From NCBI RefSeq assembly GCF_038405225.1, contig NZ_CP151657.1, forward strand, positions 496,001-560,000: a DNA stretch of 64,000 nucleotides, read 5' to 3'. The DNA is from Arthrobacter citreus. Its GTDB lineage: Bacteria > Actinomycetota > Actinomycetes > Actinomycetales > Micrococcaceae. Of the stretch, positions 24,245 through 33,740 are shown in pieces. A program made the translations under genes and the position numbers. The notes under the pieces were generated by a model. The model did not search any database, was not told the origin of the DNA, and saw nothing but the letters and a program-made list of their open reading frames with translations. How positions within the stretch are numbered: position 1 is the stretch's first letter; each line of letters begins with the position of its first letter.

Positions 24245-25988
24245 CCCGGCTGCGCGGCCGTTTGCCCGGATCATCCTCATGGCCGCAGTACTGCTGGCCG
24301 TCCTGAGCGGTTGCTCGTCCATTCCCACGACCGGTCCGGTGGGCACGGCCACGGCCCACAGCGACGGGAACGCACTGGTGGACACCTTCGCCGCGGCCCC
24401 GCGCGGACCCAGCGAAGAAGGGGGAGAAACCCCGGAAGAAATCCTGCAGGGATTCATCGCGGCGGGAACCGGGGCCGCGGACGACTACAGTGTGGCGCGG
24501 GAGTTCCTCACTGACTCAGCGGCCGAAACATGGACTCCCACAGAGCGCGTACTGATCTACGGTGCGGACCCCAATATCGTCCCCGGAGCCGATGGAAGCA
24601 GCTACTCCATCCGCCTGGAAGTGGTGGGCTCGCTGGATGACCGGGGAATTCGCACGGACCGGGCATCCGGCACCACGGAAACCCTCTCGGCCACACTCGG
24701 CAAAGAGGACGGGCAGTGGAGAATCAGTGCGGTTCCCAACGGCATCATGGTCTCCGAGGTGAGCTTCTCGCTGTTGTTCCTCTCCCACAACCTTTACTTC
24801 TATTCGAGCAGCTACGATTTCTGGGTGCCGGACACCCGCTGGTTCGTCCAGAAATCGGGTATCGCGGCCAACGTGGTCAAAGCCATGCTCCAGGGACCGG
24901 CACCGTACCTGCAGGGCGCCGTCAGCAGCGCCTTTCCGGCCGGGACTGCCTTGGCACGGGATGCCGTGCCAGTGGTTTCCGGCGTAGCCACCGTCGATCT
25001 TTCCGCAGATGTGCTGGAGGATTCCAGCGACCTGAACCGGCAGCAAATGGCGCTGCAGCTGCGGCAGAACCTGGGAAATCTGAACAACGTTAATTCAGTG
25101 ACCATGACGGTGAACCAGCGTTCCGTGGACCTGGGCAAGGAAAGCGGCGATTTGGTTGAGGCCGTTGCTGATCCCGAGGTTGGCGGAACGCAGATTGCCG
25201 CCTACCAGAACGAGCTGGTCTACTTCAAGGATGGGCAGCAACAGCCCATTGAAGGGATCCCCAGCGTTGCCGAGTACGGGCCGCGGGATCCGGCGCTGTC
25301 CCTGGACCTGGCAACCATTGCCTTCCTGAACGGGGACCGGTCGGCGCTGTTCCTCACTGGACCGAACCAGGCCGTCCGTGAGGTTGCGGAAGGCAGTTCG
25401 CTGACGCCACCCAGCATCGATCCGGGCCGCTGGACCTGGACGGCAGCACAAACCGGCAGCGGAGTGTCCATTCTGGCGCTGCCCCCGGACGGCGCCGCTG
25501 AGAACATCCTGTCCCTGCCTGTTCCCTGGCTGGCCGAAGCCACTGTTTCGGAGCTGAGGGTCTCCCGCGACGGTGCGCGTGCCCTGCTGGTCGCCAACCA
25601 GGGCGGGCGCAGCCAGGTGCTGGTGGCCGGAATTGTGCGGGATGGCGACGGCGTGCCGCGCACCTTGACCACACCGCTGGAACTGGCCGTCACCTCAGAA
25701 TCCGGTTTGGGGATACCCCAGGCCCTTCCCGTAAACCGGGCGAAATGGATGTCCGAGGATTCCATTGCGGCCGTGCAGACTTCCGCCGACGGGCAGGTCA
25801 CGCCCATCATCCTGGGCCTGGGCGCCCGTCCACAGCCGCTGGCCGGCCTTGCCGGGATCACCGGAATCAGCGCCGGCAAGGGGGAGCAAGACATCTACGT
25901 GCAAACGCCAACGGCAATGTACAAGCGGATGGGCAACAGCTGGTATGAGGTAGCCGTGGGACTCACCGATCCGGCGTTCCCCGGCTAG
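24234..25988 (+). CDS. lpqB: Lipoprotein LpqB (MtrAB accessory)
   Basis: 584 residues. A lipoprotein signal peptide ends in LAVLSGC (C27 lipidated). A GerMN domain follows (residues about 190-300: FVQKSGIAANVVKAMLQGP ... VNSVTMTVNQRSVDL), then a beta-propeller-like C-terminal domain. The ATG at 24234 follows GAGGAGAAAA and overlaps mtrB by 11 nt. LpqB interacts with the MtrB sensor domain and tunes the pathway in mycobacteria and Streptomyces. Identity is secure by both sequence and operon. Confidence 0.96.
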   Translation: MPASPAARPFARIILMAAVLLAVLSGCSSIPTTGPVGTATAHSDGNALVDTFAAAPRGPSEEGGETPEEILQGFIAAGTGAADDYSVAREFLTDSAAETWTPTERVLIYGADPNIVPGADGSSYSIRLEVVGSLDDRGIRTDRASGTTETLSATLGKEDGQWRISAVPNGIMVSEVSFSLLFLSHNLYFYSSSYDFWVPDTRWFVQKSGIAANVVKAMLQGPAPYLQGAVSSAFPAGTALARDAVPVVSGVATVDLSADVLEDSSDLNRQQMALQLRQNLGNLNNVNSVTMTVNQRSVDLGKESGDLVEAVADPEVGGTQIAAYQNELVYFKDGQQQPIEGIPSVAEYGPRDPALSLDLATIAFLNGDRSALFLTGPNQAVREVAEGSSLTPPSIDPGRWTWTAAQTGSGVSILALPPDGAAENILSLPVPWLAEATVSELRVSRDGARALLVANQGGRSQVLVAGIVRDGDGVPRTLTTPLELAVTSESGLGIPQALPVNRAKWMSEDSIAAVQTSADGQVTPIILGLGARPQPLAGLAGITGISAGKGEQDIYVQTPTAMYKRMGNSWYEVAVGLTDPAFPG

Positions 25989-26092
25989 CACTGCTCCTGC
26001 ACAGGCGGCGGCAGACGCTGGCCCGGGCGTCTTTTCCCCGCCATCGGCAGGCGAACGGGCACCCGGTGCGGGAACCGGGGCACGCTGGCTTC

Positions 26093-26986
26093 ATGTGCAG
26101 GCTGTGTCTTTCGGTTTCCGGGGCGGCAGCGGCCGCGGACCGGTTTCGACAACACCCGTGGCCGGCTGCCGCGGGCGCCGCTTGGGACGAGCTGGCCGCG
26201 GCCCTGCTGCCGGCGTCGTGCGTGGTGTGCGGTGCGGCCGACTCGTCCCTGTGCCGCAGCTGCCGGCGCGCGGTGCGGCACAGCGGGACGCGTCCCTACT
26301 ACGCCCACGATGCAGCCGAGCTGCTCCCGCCGGCCGAAGCGGACGGGAACCGGCAAGCTGATGACTCCGGATCCGTGCTGCCGGTTCTCGCCGCCGGGCG
26401 TTACTCCGGCGGCCTCGCCCGGGTCCTGCTGGCCTACAAGAACCATGGACGCACCGGCCTGGCTGCCGTCCTGCGCCCCATGCTGGCCGGAGCCCTTCAC
26501 CAAGCTGCAGAGGATGCCGGCCGCAGCAATCTCGTGCTGGTCCCGGTGCCTGGAACGGGCCGTGCCCTGCGGCGGCGGGGATACAGTCCGCTGGGACTGC
26601 TCCTCGGTACCCTCCGGACCCGGGGCCTGCTCCCTGCCCAAACGTCCCTGGAACCGCTTCTCCGGCACACGCGGACAGGGCCTGCGCAGCTGCTGCGTGC
26701 CGGAAGCCCGGCTGGTGCTCTTTTGCGAAGCCCCGGCCACAGCCAGAAACATCTTGGCCGAAAAGGGCGCCGAACCAATGTTTACGGGACTATGACGGCG
26801 GGAAGGGCTGGAACGCTGGCCGGCGTCCGCATCCTTGTGGTTGACGACGTCTTGACCACCGGAGCCACCATTGCAGAGGCCGCGCGTGCGCTGCGGGCGG
26901 CGGGTGCCCGTGTGGAGGCTGCCGTGGTGATCGCTGCAACGTCCGCTCCCGTGCGTGACGCAGGTAACACAAAGGGGGAATCCTAG
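26093..26986 (+). CDS. ComF-family phosphoribosyltransferase-like protein
   Basis: 297 residues. An N-terminal zinc-binding segment (CVVCG ... CRSCRR, about residues 44-65) is followed by the double-wing region YKNHGRTGLAAVLRPMLAGAL and the PRTase motif VVDDVLTTGAT near residue 250. ComF supports DNA uptake in naturally competent bacteria; in others the family has no proven role. The frame opens nine codons earlier; the ATG at 26093 is preferred. Position between lpqB and hpf is conserved across actinobacteria, which argues for a general function rather than competence. Confidence 0.9.
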   Translation: MCRLCLSVSGAAAAADRFRQHPWPAAAGAAWDELAAALLPASCVVCGAADSSLCRSCRRAVRHSGTRPYYAHDAAELLPPAEADGNRQADDSGSVLPVLAAGRYSGGLARVLLAYKNHGRTGLAAVLRPMLAGALHQAAEDAGRSNLVLVPVPGTGRALRRRGYSPLGLLLGTLRTRGLLPAQTSLEPLLRHTRTGPAQLLRAGSPAGALLRSPGHSQKHLGRKGRRTNVYGTMTAGRAGTLAGVRILVVDDVLTTGATIAEAARALRAAGARVEAAVVIAATSAPVRDAGNTKGES

Positions 26987-27156
26987 ACCAAACCCGACGG
27001 CTCAGGTAATCGGTATGTCCGGAGGTGAATAACCTTCCGCGGTGATCTAACGTGTTGGTATGGACAGCTTCAAGAAGAGGAGCTTTCCTGCGGCAGCGGT
27101 CGCAGAGATTTTGGCAGCGGCCGTTGCTGTGTCACCGAAATCTATTGGAGGGCACC

Positions 27157-27921
27157 ATGGAATTCATGATCAGCGGACGCAACGTTGCAGTATCCGACCG
27201 GTTCCGGGAGTATGCCGAGGAACGAATCGCCAAGGTTGAGAACCTGGCGAACAAGGTCCAGCGAGTAGACGCGCGAATCACCAAGCAGCCCAACGTCCGT
27301 GAGGCAGACAGCTCTCTTACCGTTGAACTGACCGTTATTGGCAGGGGACCGGTGGTCCGGGCGGAAGCGACGTCCGGCGACAAGTTCGCGGCCTTTGACC
27401 TGGCCTACGCCAAACTCATTGAACGCCTCCGGCGGGCCAGCGACCGCCGCAAGGTCCATCACGGCCGGCATACTCCGGTTGCCGTACGGGTGGCCACTGC
27501 CGACTTGGATACGGTCAGCAGCAGCGAGCCGCTGTACGTGCAGCTGGAAAACGCCGCAACAGACAGCAACGCCGCAACAGACAGCAACGCCGCAGCTGAC
27601 ACTAACGGTGCGGTCGAGGCGGATGCCGATGAATACAATGCCGGCGAAGCGACTGACGACAGCCCTGTCCTGATCCGGCGCAAGGTTTTCCCGGGTGCCC
27701 CCATGAGCCTTGACGCCGCCGTGGACAACATGGAACTGGTCGGCCACGACTTCTATCTGTTCGTGGATTCCGCCACAGGCGCCCCATCCGTCGTCTACCG
27801 GCGCAGGGGCTGGACCTACGGGGTTATTACCCTGGATTCCCGCTGTGCCGAAGGTACCGAAGACCTGCGGGAAGAAACACGCGCCTACCGCCCTTCCGAA
27901 GGAGCGGCGGCCACTGCGTGA
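27157..27921 (+). CDS. hpf: Ribosome hibernation promoting factor, long form
   Basis: 254-residue long HPF that dimerises and inactivates 70S ribosomes (100S) under stress. The N-terminal beta-alpha-beta-beta-beta-alpha domain (residues 1-105; MEFMISGRNVAVSDRFREYAEERI) binds the decoding region; the C-terminal domain (about 185-240; VLIRRKVFPGAPMSLDAAVDNMELVGHDFYLFVDS) mediates dimerisation. Between them is an acidic, Ala/Asn-rich linker with three 18-bp repeats. The ATG at 27157 follows TTGGAGGG. An open stretch upstream (27052) is leader, not protein. Confidence 0.96.
   Translation: MEFMISGRNVAVSDRFREYAEERIAKVENLANKVQRVDARITKQPNVREADSSLTVELTVIGRGPVVRAEATSGDKFAAFDLAYAKLIERLRRASDRRKVHHGRHTPVAVRVATADLDTVSSSEPLYVQLENAATDSNAATDSNAAADTNGAVEADADEYNAGEATDDSPVLIRRKVFPGAPMSLDAAVDNMELVGHDFYLFVDSATGAPSVVYRRRGWTYGVITLDSRCAEGTEDLREETRAYRPSEGAAATA
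27550..27603 (+). repeat. 18-bp repeat x3 in the hpf linker
   Basis: Unit AACGCCGCAACAGACAGC at 27550 and 27568, diverged copy at 27586. In frame, it codes for NAATDS-NAATDS-NAADT and so lengthens the interdomain linker. Confidence 0.9.
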
Positions 27922-27963
27922 GGTGAGCCGGTAGCCCCGGGCTGCACCTGGGGCACCGGTTGA

Positions 27964-28016
27964 GGCCTCCGGGCAGGGTGGAACGGATTTTCCGGTCCAC
28001 CTGCCCGGGGGCCTTT
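27964..28016 (+). terminator. Terminator after hpf
   Basis: GC-rich hairpin: GGCC-T-CCGGGCAGG-G-TGGAACGG pairs with CCGGTCCACCTGCCCGG-GGGCC with small mismatches, followed by TTTTGCT. It lies about 40 nt after the hpf stop. Confidence 0.85.
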
Positions 28017-28083
28017 TGCTGCCGGACGGCCCTGACCCGGCCCGTGGCCGCGGGAGGGCCCGAAACGTGCACGCCGGCGGACC

Positions 28084-28089
28084 TAGGAT
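28084..28089 (+). promoter_or_regulatory. -10 hexamer for leaderless glycosylase gene
   Basis: TAGGAT with 7 nt to the ATG at 28097; no ribosome site in between. Confidence 0.5.
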
Positions 28090-28096
28090 GGGCTTC

Positions 28097-29305
28097 ATGG
28101 AACTAACGCTTACCGCTGCACAGGCGCGCCTCGCCGCACTTGGCGCCCAGGGCCTGGCAAAGGGGCGGCCGGCCGGCGTCACGGCCGGATCGGTGCGCCG
28201 GGTTCTGGCCCAGCTGCACCTGCTGCAGATTGATTCCGTAAACGTCCTGTCCCGCAGCCATTACCTGCCGTTGTTTTCGCGTTTGGGCCCGTACGACACT
28301 GCCATTGCCGACCGGCTGGCCGGACAAGCTCCGCGCCGAATGGTGGAGTATTGGGCGCACGAGGCCAGCTACGTCCGCCCGGAGCTCTTCGCGGATCTGC
28401 GGTCAGTCCAGCGGCGCGTGTGGATGACCGCCCATTCGATGCCCGCCGAGGTCAGAGACGCGCTCAGCGGGGAAATTATGTCGCTGCTGGCCGGCGGCCC
28501 GCCGCTGACGGCGCGCGAAATTGCAGAACGGACTGGCGGCAGCAGTGGAAAGCCGGCAGCGAACTGGGGCTGGAACTGGAACGCATCCAAACGGGTGCTC
28601 GAAGACCTGTTTGCCTCGGGCCTGCTCAGTTCCGCAGGACGCACTCCCCAGTTTGAACGGCTGTACGCTCCCACATCCGCAGTGCATCCGGCGGGGGAAG
28701 CCGCGCTGGAACCGTCCGACCCGGAAGAAGCGGTCCTGCGGCTCACCGAATTGGCTGCCCGGGCGCACGGGGTCTCGACCGTCCGGTGCATGGCCGATTA
28801 CTTCCGGCTGCTGCAGCGGGACACCGCGGCCGCGGTTGAGACTTTGGTCAAAAGGGGAACACTGAAGCCGGTGCGGGTCCCCGGCTTCAGGGCACCGGCC
28901 TACCTCCACGCCGAGGCCGTCATTCCGCGGCGTTCCTCGGCGCGGGCCCTGCTCAGCCCCTTCGACTCCCTGGTCTTCGAGCGGAAACGGCTGGAGACGC
29001 TGTTCGATTTCCGGTACCGCCTGGAGATTTACACCCCCCAAGTCGCGCGCCGCTACGGTTATTACGTGCTGCCGTTCCTGCTGGGGGATGGGTTTGCGGC
29101 CCGCGTGGACCTCAAAGCGGACCGGGCCAACAAGGCGCTGCTGGTGCAGGCGGCCCACCGTGAAGAAGGAGCTCCCGCAAGGACGGCCGTTGAGCTTGCC
29201 GCTGAACTGCGTATGATGGCAGATTGGCTGGGGCTGGACGACGTTATTGTAAAACCATCAGGTGATCTGGCGGGGGCACTAAAACTGGCAGTATGCCGGG
29301 AATAG
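28097..29305 (+). CDS. YcaQ/AlkZ-type DNA glycosylase (winged-helix DUF1006)
   Basis: 402 residues of the HTH_42 family, which contains AlkZ and YcaQ, DNA glycosylases that unhook interstrand crosslinks and excise bulky alkyl adducts. The active-site QxD is visible as QID in LHLLQIDSVNVLSRSHY (about residues 45-47), with the RPELF and later winged-helix features typical of the fold (VRCMADYFRLL, PARTAVELAAELRMMADWLGLDD). Members with QxD are the YcaQ type rather than the azinomycin-specific AlkZ. The ATG at 28097 follows a TAGGAT hexamer at leaderless spacing. No toxin biosynthesis genes are adjacent, so general DNA repair is the likely role. Confidence 0.85.
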   Translation: MELTLTAAQARLAALGAQGLAKGRPAGVTAGSVRRVLAQLHLLQIDSVNVLSRSHYLPLFSRLGPYDTAIADRLAGQAPRRMVEYWAHEASYVRPELFADLRSVQRRVWMTAHSMPAEVRDALSGEIMSLLAGGPPLTAREIAERTGGSSGKPAANWGWNWNASKRVLEDLFASGLLSSAGRTPQFERLYAPTSAVHPAGEAALEPSDPEEAVLRLTELAARAHGVSTVRCMADYFRLLQRDTAAAVETLVKRGTLKPVRVPGFRAPAYLHAEAVIPRRSSARALLSPFDSLVFERKRLETLFDFRYRLEIYTPQVARRYGYYVLPFLLGDGFAARVDLKADRANKALLVQAAHREEGAPARTAVELAAELRMMADWLGLDDVIVKPSGDLAGALKLAVCRE

Positions 29306-29348
29306 ACCTGCCGTGGGAACCCCCGCACACCGCCAAACGTCTCTCACG

Positions 29349-29354
29349 TAGACT
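29349..29354 (+). promoter_or_regulatory. Probable -10 hexamer of secA
   Basis: TAGACT, 42 nt before the secA GTG; this would give a leader of about 36 nt containing the GGGAGC ribosome site. No clear -35. Confidence 0.4.
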
Positions 29355-29396
29355 GGGGACGCCAGAATTAGGCAACACTAGATTGGGAGCAAATCA

Positions 29397-32174
29397 GTGG
29401 CATCACTACTCGAACGGGTTCTTCGTACAGGCGATAAAAAGACGCTGAAGACGCTGCGCAACTACGCCGATGCGATTAACGTGCTCGAGGATGAGTACAG
29501 GGGCATGACGGACGCCGAGCTGCGGGGGGAAACGGACCGCTTCAAGGAGCGTTACGCAGACGGCGAGAGCCTGGACGACCTGCTCCCGGAGGCCTTTGCC
29601 GCCGTGCGCGAAGCTGCGGGACGCACCCTGGGAATGCGCCACTTCGATGTCCAGATGATGGGCGGCGCTGCCCTGCACCTGGGCAACATTGCCGAAATGA
29701 AGACCGGTGAGGGTAAGACCCTCGTTGCCACCGCCCCCGCTTACCTCAATGCGCTGACCGGGCGCGGCGTGCACATCGTGACGGTCAACGACTACCTCGC
29801 GGAGTACCAGTCCGAGCTGATGGGCCGTGTCTTCCGCTTCCTGGGCATGACCAGCGGCTGCATCCTGTCCAACCAGGACCCCACGGTCCGCCGCGAGCAG
29901 TACGCCGCGGACATCACCTATGGAACCAACAACGAGTTCGGTTTCGACTACCTCCGGGACAACATGGCCTGGAGCGCCGCGGAGCTGGTCCAGCGCGGCC
30001 ACCACTTCGCCATCGTTGATGAAGTGGACTCCATCCTCATTGACGAGGCCCGCACCCCGCTCATCATTTCCGGAGCTGCCAGCGGAGACGTCAACCGCTG
30101 GTACACGGAGTTCTCCAAGGTGGTGCAGCGCCTGACCCTGGACACCGACTACGAGGTTGACGAAAAGAAGCGGACCGTTGGCGTGCTGGAATCCGGCATC
30201 GAAAAAGTCGAGGACTACCTCGGCATTTCCAACCTCTACGAGTCCGCGAACACACCGCTGATCGGTTTCCTGAACAACGCCATCAAGGCCAAGGAACTGT
30301 TCAAGCGGGACAAGGACTACGTGGTCCTCAACGGTGAAGTCATGATCGTTGATGAACACACGGGCCGCATCCTTGCAGGCCGCCGCTACAACGAAGGCAT
30401 GCACCAGGCGATTGAAGCCAAAGAGGGCGTGACCATCAAGGCGGAGAACCAGACGCTGGCCACTGTGACGCTCCAGAACTACTTCCGGCTCTACGAGAAG
30501 CTCGCCGGCATGACCGGTACGGCCGAAACCGAAGCGGCCGAGTTCATGAGCACGTACAAGCTTGGCGTGGTGCCCATTCCCACGAACCGGCCCATGGCCC
30601 GGATCGACCAGCCGGACCTGATCTACAAGAATGAAATCGCCAAGTTCGACGCCGTTGTTCAGGACATCGCCGAGCGCCACGCCGCCGGACAGCCGATCCT
30701 GGTTGGCACCACGAGCGTGGAAAAGAGCGAGTACCTCTCCAAGCAGCTGGCCAAGGCCGGCATCCGGCACGAGGTCCTGAACGCCAAGAACCACGCACGT
30801 GAAGCTGCCATCGTCGCCCAGGCCGGACGCAAGGGTGCCGTCACCGTTGCCACCAACATGGCCGGCCGCGGCACCGACATCATGCTGGGCGGAAACGCCG
30901 AATTCAACGCCATCGCCGCGTTGGAGCGCCGGGGCCTGGATCCGAGCGAAAACCCGGAAGAGTACGAAGCCGCATGGCCCGACGCCCTGGAAAAGGCGCG
31001 CGAAGCCGTTGCCGCCGAGCAGCAGGAAGTCATTGATCTGGGCGGACTGTATGTGCTGGGAACGGAGCGCCACGAATCCCGGCGCATCGACAACCAGCTG
31101 CGCGGCCGGTCCGGCCGCCAGGGAGACCCGGGGGAGTCGCGTTTCTACCTCTCGCTCACCGATGACCTGATGCGGCTGTTCAACTCCGGTGCCGCCGAGC
31201 GCATCATGAACAGCTCGTCCATGCCCGACGACGTCGCGCTGGAGTCCAAGCTTGTTTCCAAGGCCATCCAGAACGCCCAGGGGCAGGTTGAGGGGCGGAA
31301 CGCGGAACAGCGCAAAAATGTCCTGAAGTACGACGACGTCCTGAACCGCCAGCGCGAGGCCATCTACGGAGACCGCCGCCGCATTCTTGAGGGAGATGAC
31401 CTGCAGGAAAAGGTCGGGTTCTTCCTCGAGGACGTCGTCACATCCATCGTGAACGAGGCCACTGCCGAAGGCCACGGCGACGATTGGGACTACGAGCAGC
31501 TCTGGACGAACCTCAAGACCCTGTATCCGGTGGGCCTGACCATCGACGAGGTCGTGGAGGAAGCCGGCGGGCGGTCCAAGGTCACCCGCGAGTTCCTCCA
31601 GGAGGAAATTCTCTCGGACGCACGACTGGCCTACCAGGCACGCGAAGATGCCCTCGGCGCCCCGGCCATGCGTGAGTTGGAACGCCGCGTGGTGCTGTCC
31701 GTGATTGGCCGGAAGTGGCAGGAACACCTGTACGAAATGGATTACCTCAAGGAGGGCATTGGGCTGCGGGCCATGGCCCAGCGCGATCCGCTGGTGGAGT
31801 ACCAGCGCGAAGGCTTCGTGATGTTCCAGACCATGACCGAGGCCATCCGCGAGGAGTCCATCGGCTACCTGTTCAACGCTGAAGTGAAAGTCAACCAGCC
31901 TGCGGCGGACGCACCTCCGGCACTTGCCGGGTTGAAGGACGGCCGCGGCGTGGTTGGCCAGCCAACCATCACCGCCGCCGGCCTCGAGGCGCCGCAGCGC
32001 CCGGCGAGCCTGCAGTTCTCCGCCCCGAACACCGAGGGCGGGGTGGAGACGCGCGTGGAGCGGGCAGCTTCCACCAAGACCGTCAAACCAGGCGCAGCCG
32101 GTGCCGGTGCAGCGGCGTCCGCCTCCGATGCAAACCGCAAGGCGGCCCAGAAGAAAAACAAGCGCCGCAAGTAA
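29397..32174 (+). CDS. secA: Preprotein translocase ATPase SecA
   Basis: 925-residue SecA1 motor. The N-terminal helicase domain has Walker A MKTGEGKT (about residue 102) and DEAD motif [15 protein letters not shown]. The peptide-crosslinking domain lies in between, NBD2 has [13 protein letters not shown] and [21 protein letters not shown], and the helical scaffold ends with [29 protein letters not shown]. The C-terminal tail is Ala/Lys-rich and has no CXCX zinc motif, as in other actinobacterial SecA1. The GTG start has GGGAGC 6 nt upstream. Confidence 0.98.
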   Translation: MASLLERVLRTGDKKTLKTLRNYADAINVLEDEYRGMTDAELRGETDRFKERYADGESLDDLLPEAFAAVREAAGRTLGMRHFDVQMMGGAALHLGNIAEMKTGEGKTLVATAPAYLNALTGRGVHIVTVNDYLAEYQSELMGRVFRFLGMTSGCILSNQDPTVRREQYAADITYGTNNEFGFDYLRDNMAWSAAELVQRGHHFAIVDEVDSILIDEARTPLIISGAASGDVNRWYTEFSKVVQRLTLDTDYEVDEKKRTVGVLESGIEKVEDYLGISNLYESANTPLIGFLNNAIKAKELFKRDKDYVVLNGEVMIVDEHTGRILAGRRYNEGMHQAIEAKEGVTIKAENQTLATVTLQNYFRLYEKLAGMTGTAETEAAEFMSTYKLGVVPIPTNRPMARIDQPDLIYKNEIAKFDAVVQDIAERHAAGQPILVGTTSVEKSEYLSKQLAKAGIRHEVLNAKNHAREAAIVAQAGRKGAVTVATNMAGRGTDIMLGGNAEFNAIAALERRGLDPSENPEEYEAAWPDALEKAREAVAAEQQEVIDLGGLYVLGTERHESRRIDNQLRGRSGRQGDPGESRFYLSLTDDLMRLFNSGAAERIMNSSSMPDDVALESKLVSKAIQNAQGQVEGRNAEQRKNVLKYDDVLNRQREAIYGDRRRILEGDDLQEKVGFFLEDVVTSIVNEATAEGHGDDWDYEQLWTNLKTLYPVGLTIDEVVEEAGGRSKVTREFLQEEILSDARLAYQAREDALGAPAMRELERRVVLSVIGRKWQEHLYEMDYLKEGIGLRAMAQRDPLVEYQREGFVMFQTMTEAIREESIGYLFNAEVKVNQPAADAPPALAGLKDGRGVVGQPTITAAGLEAPQRPASLQFSAPNTEGGVETRVERAASTKTVKPGAAGAGAAASASDANRKAAQKKNKRRK

Positions 32175-32226
32175 CGCGGCCACGGTGCTCGCCGGCACCG
32201 GTCCACGGCTGGTCGCATGAGGCAGG

Positions 32227-32850
32227 CTAGCCGATTTCCAGGACCGTGATTTTCCAGAGTCCGCGCCGCAGCTCGATCCGAAGAGCTGCGGCGCGGACTC
32301 TGCTTTGCTCCGCCGCAACCACTGACGCCTCGTAAACTCCTTCCGACACGGGGCAGATCCGGCAGCAGCGGATCATGACCTGCCGGTGCAGGCGCACCGG
32401 CGCCGCAGCTTTCGCCCCGGCGCCGGTGCGGCCCGGACCGGACCAGCTTCCGGCGGTGCCCGGCTCCCTGGTGCGGACAAGATTGGCCCGCAGTGCAAGG
32501 CGTTCAAAACTGGATGGGTCGAGCCAGCGGGCCATTTGCTGCAGGGGCCGGGTCCCTCCCAGAACTTCCAATGCCGCCTGCGTCACTGAGCGGGCTATGG
32601 CATCCACCCGTGCATCATCCTCCGGGTTGCTGTGCCAGTGGACGTCCTCCAGGGTCCCCGGCCCGGTCCCGGAGGGCTGCTGGGCCGGCGCCGGAGCGGG
32701 CCGGAGCGGGCGGTGCTTCACGGGCGGCGCTCCCGCCGCTGAGTATCCCGTGACGGGGACGCGGTGCACCGTCAGCGGCCGGGGAGCGCCGGAGGCTGCG
32801 GCGAGTTCTTCGGCTGCCTCCTGGACGGGGAACGTAATCACGGTGGTCAT
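32227..32850 (-). CDS. Rv3235-family protein
   Basis: 207-residue protein of the actinobacterial Rv3235 family: a variable Pro/Ala-rich N-terminal half, then RVDAIARSVTQAALEVLGGTRPLQQMARWLDPSSFERLA and the C-terminal strand cluster CRICPVSEGVYEASVVA ... RVRAAALRIELRRGLWKITVLEIG. The ATG at 32850 has AGGAAAGGA before it. It is convergent with secA, as I recall from mycobacteria. Its last 80 nt contain a perfect 20-bp inverted repeat (32255-32302). No biochemical function is known; no membrane segment. Confidence 0.85.
   Translation of the reverse strand: MTTVITFPVQEAAEELAAASGAPRPLTVHRVPVTGYSAAGAPPVKHRPLRPAPAPAQQPSGTGPGTLEDVHWHSNPEDDARVDAIARSVTQAALEVLGGTRPLQQMARWLDPSSFERLALRANLVRTREPGTAGSWSGPGRTGAGAKAAAPVRLHRQVMIRCCRICPVSEGVYEASVVAAEQSRVRAAALRIELRRGLWKITVLEIG
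32255..32302 (+). terminator. Perfect 20-bp inverted repeat inside the Rv3235-family gene, probable secA terminator
   Basis: CAGAGTCCGCGCCGCAGCTC (32255-32274) and its exact reverse complement (32283-32302) with an 8-nt loop, 80 nt past the secA stop and within the 3' end of the convergent coding sequence. On the plus strand CTTTGCTCC follows. It would stop secA transcripts while also being translated on the other strand. Confidence 0.65.
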
Positions 32851-32918
32851 GGCGGCTGTCCTTTCCTGCCGCGCCCGTTCTGGCCGGGCGCCTGGCTGCT
32901 GGGGCTGGAACTGGGGCA

Positions 32919-33695
32919 CTATCTGAGGGGCAAATCGGGTGCTTCAAGAACCTGCCCGGGAATAATCAGGTGCGGATTGCTGCCGATGGTTTCCCGGTTC
33001 CGTTCGTACCAGCGCGGCCAATGGGCTGCGATTTCCGCGTCCGTCGCCTGTGGTCCCAGCTGATTGGCGGTGATGCTCCAAAGGGAGTCACCTGCCCGCA
33101 CCACCACAGCCTGTGCTGCCGCGTCGGAGCGTCCAGGCCGGATAAAGACGTTCGTGGAGGGGAGCCCCGTGCTGGGCTGCCAGTGTGCAGACGCCGGGCT
33201 CTCCGCGTCGGAACTGCCGCTGGCCGTACTGGAAGTGTTCCCGGATTCATCCGTTGTTGGTCCCCACTGGGGATGGACCGCGGCGTTGAGGGGGCTTTGC
33301 GGCAGCGAAACGCTTTGCCCGGGATTTGCGGAGGGCAGTGGATCGGCTGCCTGGGCAGCGCCGGCGCCGGTGAGCAGGTTGATCCCCAGGGCTGCTGCGG
33401 CGAGCCGCTTCATGAACGCCGGGGCAAAGGCGCCCGCTGCTGCCGCGGCAGCGGCACGGCCCGCCTTGTGGAGCAGGACTGACACCACTGCCAGGGCCAT
33501 CGCCAGGATCCACCACAGGGCGATGGCCAGCCCGGCTGCCGCGGCGGCAAACCCGGCGACTCCCTGCAGGGCTGACACCGAGCCCGAAAACACCGTTTCC
33601 GGATCCGGCCGGATGGCAAGCGCCGATCCAAGAAGGACCACGACGGCGCCGCATCCGGCTGCCAGAGCCAGGAGGTCCCGCACCAGGTGTTTCAT
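32919..33695 (-). CDS. LysM-domain membrane protein
   Basis: 258 residues. Helix 1 (about 8-28), helix 2 (about 45-72) and a third hydrophobic stretch (about 90-113) are followed by an extracytoplasmic Ser/Pro/Gly linker and a C-terminal LysM module of about 50 residues (VVRAGDSLWSITANQLGP ... RWYERNRETIGSNPHLIIPG QVL region). LysM binds peptidoglycan GlcNAc. The ATG at 33695 follows GAAGGAGG with ideal spacing. It starts 68 nt before the Rv3235-family gene and is likely its operon partner. Its upstream region carries a tandem decamer array (33741-33820). Confidence 0.85.
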   Translation of the reverse strand: MKHLVRDLLALAAGCGAVVVLLGSALAIRPDPETVFSGSVSALQGVAGFAAAAAGLAIALWWILAMALAVVSVLLHKAGRAAAAAAAGAFAPAFMKRLAAAALGINLLTGAGAAQAADPLPSANPGQSVSLPQSPLNAAVHPQWGPTTDESGNTSSTASGSSDAESPASAHWQPSTGLPSTNVFIRPGRSDAAAQAVVVRAGDSLWSITANQLGPQATDAEIAAHWPRWYERNRETIGSNPHLIIPGQVLEAPDLPLR

Positions 33696-33740
33696 GTCGT
33701 GCCTCCTTCTCCGCATCGGAGCTCCCCGTAGCTCTACTGG

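Noticed and set aside
26093-26986. comF as evidence of natural competence
   Set aside because: No other com genes in the window, and comF next to hpf/secA is general in actinobacteria.
27052-27156. N-terminal extension of hpf
   Set aside because: Family proteins begin at the ATG at 27157, which has a strong ribosome site.
29406-32318. 970-codon open frame antisense to secA, and similar long antisense frames in gdh (38423-40135) and glfT2 (48327-49715)
   Set aside because: Typical shadows in high-GC coding DNA; no ribosome sites, low-complexity His/Gly/Val-rich translations and no family features.
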